From NCBI GenBank assembly GCA_036653075.1, contig JAVVUQ010000066.1, forward strand, positions 1-8,828: a stretch of 8,828 bases of DNA. Direction: 5' to 3'. The notes below the pieces were generated by a model. That model was not told where the DNA came from. It did no database searches and worked only from the letters and a program-made list of their open reading frames with translations. Below are positions 7,180-8,828 of the stretch, piece after piece. Made by a program: the position numbers and the translations under genes. The number at the start of each line of letters is the position of its first letter. The stretch's first letter is position 1. Source of the stretch: JAVVUQ01 sp036653075. GTDB taxonomy: Bacteria > Bacillota > Clostridia > Christensenellales > CAG-314.

Positions 7180-7208
7180 ATTATACTATATTTTGCTTGA
7201 TTTTTCAA
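7180..7208 (-). promoter_or_regulatory. Near-consensus sigma-A promoter of the pilus cluster
   Basis: The minus strand reads TTGAAA (7203-7208, 5/6), a 17-bp spacer, then TATAAT (7180-7185, 6/6). This is the best promoter in the window. A start near 7173 leaves an untranslated leader of about 213 bases before the first prepilin, long enough to hold RNA control, although I recognise no known leader family in it. Confidence 0.65.
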
Positions 7209-7251
7209 ATATATTAGCGATTTTAATGATGAAAATATATATCAATAAATC

Positions 7252-7280
7252 ATTTGTGTTTTATCTATAATAACACAAAT
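7252..7280. repeat. Inverted repeat upstream of the pilus promoter (possible operator or hairpin)
   Basis: ATTTGTGTT (7252-7260) and AACACAAAT (7272-7280) are perfect 9-bp arms. The 11-base loop adds a TTAT/ATAA stem with a single bulged T, so up to 13 pairs can form. No T-run follows on either strand, which speaks against a terminator. It lies about 45 bp upstream of the minus-strand -35, a place suited to an activator or a looping repressor. Confidence 0.45.
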
Positions 7281-7471
7281 ATTATCTATTCAACAATGCA
7301 AAAAATATTAAAAAAAGCAGAGTAAAACGCTATAAATTTAAATAATTAATAATATTATTAAAACTACACATAGAATTCATAGCTTATTAATATAAAGTTA
7401 ATTTATATGAATATAATAGAAAGAGTAGCGAATAGTTAATGAGTAAGTTTAAAAAGAAAATGATTTAATTA

Positions 7472-7500
7472 CGATTAATTTATAAAGGTATCGATTAATT
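7472..7500. repeat. CGATTAATT direct repeats upstream of the protease promoter
   Basis: CGATTAATT occurs perfectly at 7472-7480 and 7492-7500, exactly 20 bp apart and so on about the same face of the helix. A looser third copy (TGATTTAATT, 7461-7470) continues the 10-bp phasing. The array ends 17 bp before the candidate -35. The arrangement is like binding sites of OmpR-family response regulators, but this is inference. Confidence 0.4.
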
Positions 7501-7517
7501 CACTGCGCTTAAATAAA

Positions 7518-7547
7518 CTTACAATTTAATTAACATTTAATTATGAT
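7518..7547 (+). promoter_or_regulatory. Candidate promoter of the HtrA-like protease gene
   Basis: CTTACA (7518-7523, 4/6) is followed after 18 bp by TATGAT (7542-7547, 5/6). Transcription would begin near 7554, about 23 bases before the ATG. The spacer is filled by two ATTTAATTA copies 11 bp apart (7524-7532 and 7535-7543). The weak -35 next to repeats suggests an activated promoter. Confidence 0.4.
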
Positions 7548-7576
7548 AATAGGCGAACAAATGGAGAAAATATATT

Positions 7577-8596
7577 ATGAGCAACTATAATGGTTTTGAT
7601 TTTTTCGATAATAATGAAAATAATAACAATAATAATTATAATAATAATTTTAATTATGAGATTAGTGAAACAGTCAATAAAGCGGTGGAACAAAAAGTTA
7701 AGGCAATGAAGCGCAATTATACAACTATTACAATTATTGTAAGCGTATGTTTGTTGTTTGTTTTTATTTTAGCTGCGTTTTTGATATACAGAATTACATC
7801 TGATAATATGGCAAGAGTATATAATGAACGAATGGATAATTTTTATAACGAATATGCAGAAAAGATAAGTGAAAAATTAGATTATCAATATGAAATTAGC
7901 GATGGTAAAATTACTGTTAGTTCGATAGTTGCTAATAAAACATTAGATTCAATTGTGGAAATATACTGTTATAAATCTTCTGCTGGCACGTCAAACACTA
8001 ATTATACAAGTACTGCGACAGCATTTATAATAAACGATGAGGGATATTTGCTTACTAATACGCACGTAGTTACGTATGAACAAACATCGGGTATTTGGGG
8101 CGGAAGCACAAAGCTTTGCGCTTATAGTAAACTATTGTGTAATTTTAGAAATTCTGAAAGTTCATATGAATTAGAAATAGTGGCGTATGACGAAGCTATG
8201 GATTTGGCTATTTTGAAGTTTAAACGATTACCGAAAAATTTTAAGTATGTCACCTTCGCTAATTCTGATAATTTGACAATTGGCGAAAACGCTGTGGCAA
8301 TAGGTAACGCAGAAGGCTTAGGCATTTCTGTTACGACAGGTACAGTGTCAAACACAGTTAGAAAGTATGATAAAGAAGAATATTTACAAACCGACGCCGC
8401 TATCAATCCTGGCAATTCTGGTGGACCATTGTTTAATTCAACCGCTTACTGTATTGGAGTTATAACATCTAAAATAGCTGATACCGCTAATGAAGGATTG
8501 GGATTTGCTATTTCATCTAATGAAGTTATGAGATTTTTGGATAATTATAACAAAACAGCAAAAGAAAAGGTGAACTATTCACAATTTAAAGTATAG
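7577..8596 (+). CDS. Membrane-anchored HtrA/DegP-like trypsin-fold serine protease (S1C), no PDZ domain
   Basis: Serine endopeptidase of the HtrA type, probably acting outside the membrane on misfolded or surface proteins. The 339-aa order is: Asn-rich cytoplasmic tail (12-26), charged segment (31-47), one membrane helix (~49-72), a helical, possibly coiled linker (~75-105), then the protease domain (~115-322). The catalytic triad is complete: H163 in TNTHVV, D209 in MDLAIL, S281 in GNSGGPL. TGTVS (255-258 region) and QTDAAINPG (271-279) are also family signatures. The protein ends after the protease domain, so the PDZ domain of typical Firmicutes HtrA (~400-450 aa) is missing. Three cysteines in the outer domain (C131, C181, C188) plus C292 are unusual. 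SD GGAG lies 10 bases before the ATG, a little far. It is divergent from the pilus genes; a role on pilus proteins is possible but unproven. Confidence 0.9.
   Translation: MSNYNGFDFFDNNENNNNNNYNNNFNYEISETVNKAVEQKVKAMKRNYTTITIIVSVCLLFVFILAAFLIYRITSDNMARVYNERMDNFYNEYAEKISEKLDYQYEISDGKITVSSIVANKTLDSIVEIYCYKSSAGTSNTNYTSTATAFIINDEGYLLTNTHVVTYEQTSGIWGGSTKLCAYSKLLCNFRNSESSYELEIVAYDEAMDLAILKFKRLPKNFKYVTFANSDNLTIGENAVAIGNAEGLGISVTTGTVSNTVRKYDKEEYLQTDAAINPGNSGGPLFNSTAYCIGVITSKIADTANEGLGFAISSNEVMRFLDNYNKTAKEKVNYSQFKV
7610..7654 (+). repeat. AAT/AAC triplet tract encoding an Asn-rich tail
   Basis: An impure run of AAT and AAC codons encodes residues 12-26 of the protease, mostly Asn. Because the unit is a triplet, slippage would change tail length without breaking the frame. 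The tail is predicted to be cytoplasmic. Confidence 0.8.
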
Positions 8597-8615
8597 GTAT
8601 ATTGAACTAAAATGA

Positions 8616-8694
8616 TAAAATATTAGATGAATAATAGCTGATACTGTTAATTATTGATTAAATTTGCCGCTTTATCTAATATTTTAAATATTAG
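8616..8694. repeat. Overlapping inverted repeats downstream of the protease gene
   Basis: TAAAATATTAGAT (8616-8628) is perfectly inverted at ATCTAATATTTTA (8674-8686), with a 45-base loop. The right arm also belongs to a second, tighter hairpin at 8676-8694 (9-bp arms CTAATATTT/AAATATTAG around one T). The two folds exclude one another. They lie 20-100 bp after the stop codon, so they may serve as 3'-end structure, but the stems lack G/C pairs and a T-run. Confidence 0.4.
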
Positions 8695-8701
8695 TAATAA
8701 A

Positions 8702-8719
8702 TATAAGTAACTACTTATA
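8702..8719. repeat. 8-bp inverted repeat at the edge of the tandem array
   Basis: TATAAGTA (8702-8709) and TACTTATA (8712-8719) are perfect arms separated by AC. The repeat abuts and slightly overlaps the first unit of the 19-bp array, as if marking its boundary. Confidence 0.5.
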
Positions 8720-8828
8720 AAATTAGAAATTCTTAATAAAATTAGAAATTCTTAATAAAATTAGAAATTCTTAATAAAATTAGAAATTCTTAATAAAATT
8801 AGAAATTCTTAATAAAATTAGAAATTCT
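8717..8828. repeat. 19-bp perfect tandem repeat array, cut by the window end
   Basis: The unit AAAATTAGAAATTCTTAAT repeats head to tail with no spacers; GAAATTCT recurs at 8726, 8745, 8764, 8783, 8802 and 8821. About 5.9 copies are visible without a single mismatch, and the array continues past the edge. Each unit holds a small dyad AGAA-A-TTCT. Nineteen is not a multiple of three, so it is not a coding repeat, and the lack of spacers excludes CRISPR. Perfect identity points to recent expansion or active homogenisation. Confidence 0.95.

Larger units (their letters stand above)
6961..7576. other. 616-bp divergent regulatory region between the pilus cluster and the protease gene
   Basis: No convincing gene is seen on either strand. 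Going left to right it holds the SD of the first prepilin (6966-6973), an extended -10 (6997-7005), a ~200-base possible leader, a consensus minus-strand promoter (7180-7208), a 9-bp inverted repeat with an inner stem (7252-7280), a 21-bp-spaced direct repeat TTATCTAT (7261 and 7282), an AT-only palindrome (7346-7361), 20-bp-spaced CGATTAATT repeats (7472 and 7492), and the plus-strand protease promoter (7518-7547). The length and the repeats suggest regulated divergent transcription; no known riboswitch or RNA gene is recognised. Confidence 0.6.

Noticed and set aside
7346..7361. Perfect 16-bp palindrome TTAATAATATTATTAA
   Set aside because: It is made of A and T only; in DNA this AT-rich about one or two such palindromes are expected by chance in a region this size.
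7561..7590. Short frame starting ATGGAGAAA just before the protease gene
   Set aside because: It encodes only nine residues, is out of frame with the protease, and its GGAG is better explained as the protease SD.
8122..8415. Open frame of 97 codons on the minus strand inside the protease gene
   Set aside because: It lies fully antisense to a gene with an intact catalytic triad, and its translation shows no family features.
8717..8828. Possible CRISPR array
   Set aside because: Units are directly adjacent with no variable spacers, only 19 bp long, and no cas gene is in view.

Overview
The window is a strongly AT-rich bacterial segment with clear Shine-Dalgarno sites (AAGGGG/AGGAG type), Gram-positive-style gene families and tryptophan encoded by TGG. 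This suggests a low-GC Firmicutes lineage, probably Clostridia-like; the exact taxon cannot be read from the sequence. No secretin (PilQ/GspD) or other outer-membrane gene is present, which fits a one-membrane envelope but does not prove it.

Layout. Positions 160 to 6960 hold seven genes, all on the minus strand, forming a type IV pilus / type II secretion-like assembly locus. In transcription order they are: a PilW/GspJ-like minor prepilin (6960-6430), a degenerate PilM-like protein (6419-5445), a PilV/GspI-like minor prepilin (5326-4811), a PilX/GspK-like prepilin (4777-4379), the prepilin peptidase PilD (4207-3422), the platform protein PilC (3241-2033) and the assembly ATPase PilB (1833-160). 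A 616-bp divergent intergenic region (6961-7576) follows. On the plus strand beyond it lies a membrane-anchored HtrA-like serine protease without a PDZ domain (7577-8596). The right edge carries two inverted repeats and a perfect 19-bp tandem array that runs off the window.

How the parts fit. PilB, PilC and PilD are the motor, platform and processing peptidase. The three prepilins match the GspI/GspJ/GspK (PilV/PilW/PilX) set known to form a priming tip complex. The PilM-like protein would normally be the cytoplasmic link between PilB and PilN/PilO, but PilN, PilO, PilT and an obvious major pilin are all absent here. They must lie elsewhere or be missing. Gaps of 118-199 bp and good promoter-like sequences before the PilV-like gene and before pilB suggest several transcription units, not one operon. 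The protease is divergent and shares only the regulatory region.

The most noteworthy points are the PilM homologue with eroded nucleotide-binding motifs, the tip-type prepilins without a major pilin, the structured intergenic region with helically phased repeats, the PDZ-less anchored protease and the 19-bp tandem array. I did not find a convincing wholly new system.
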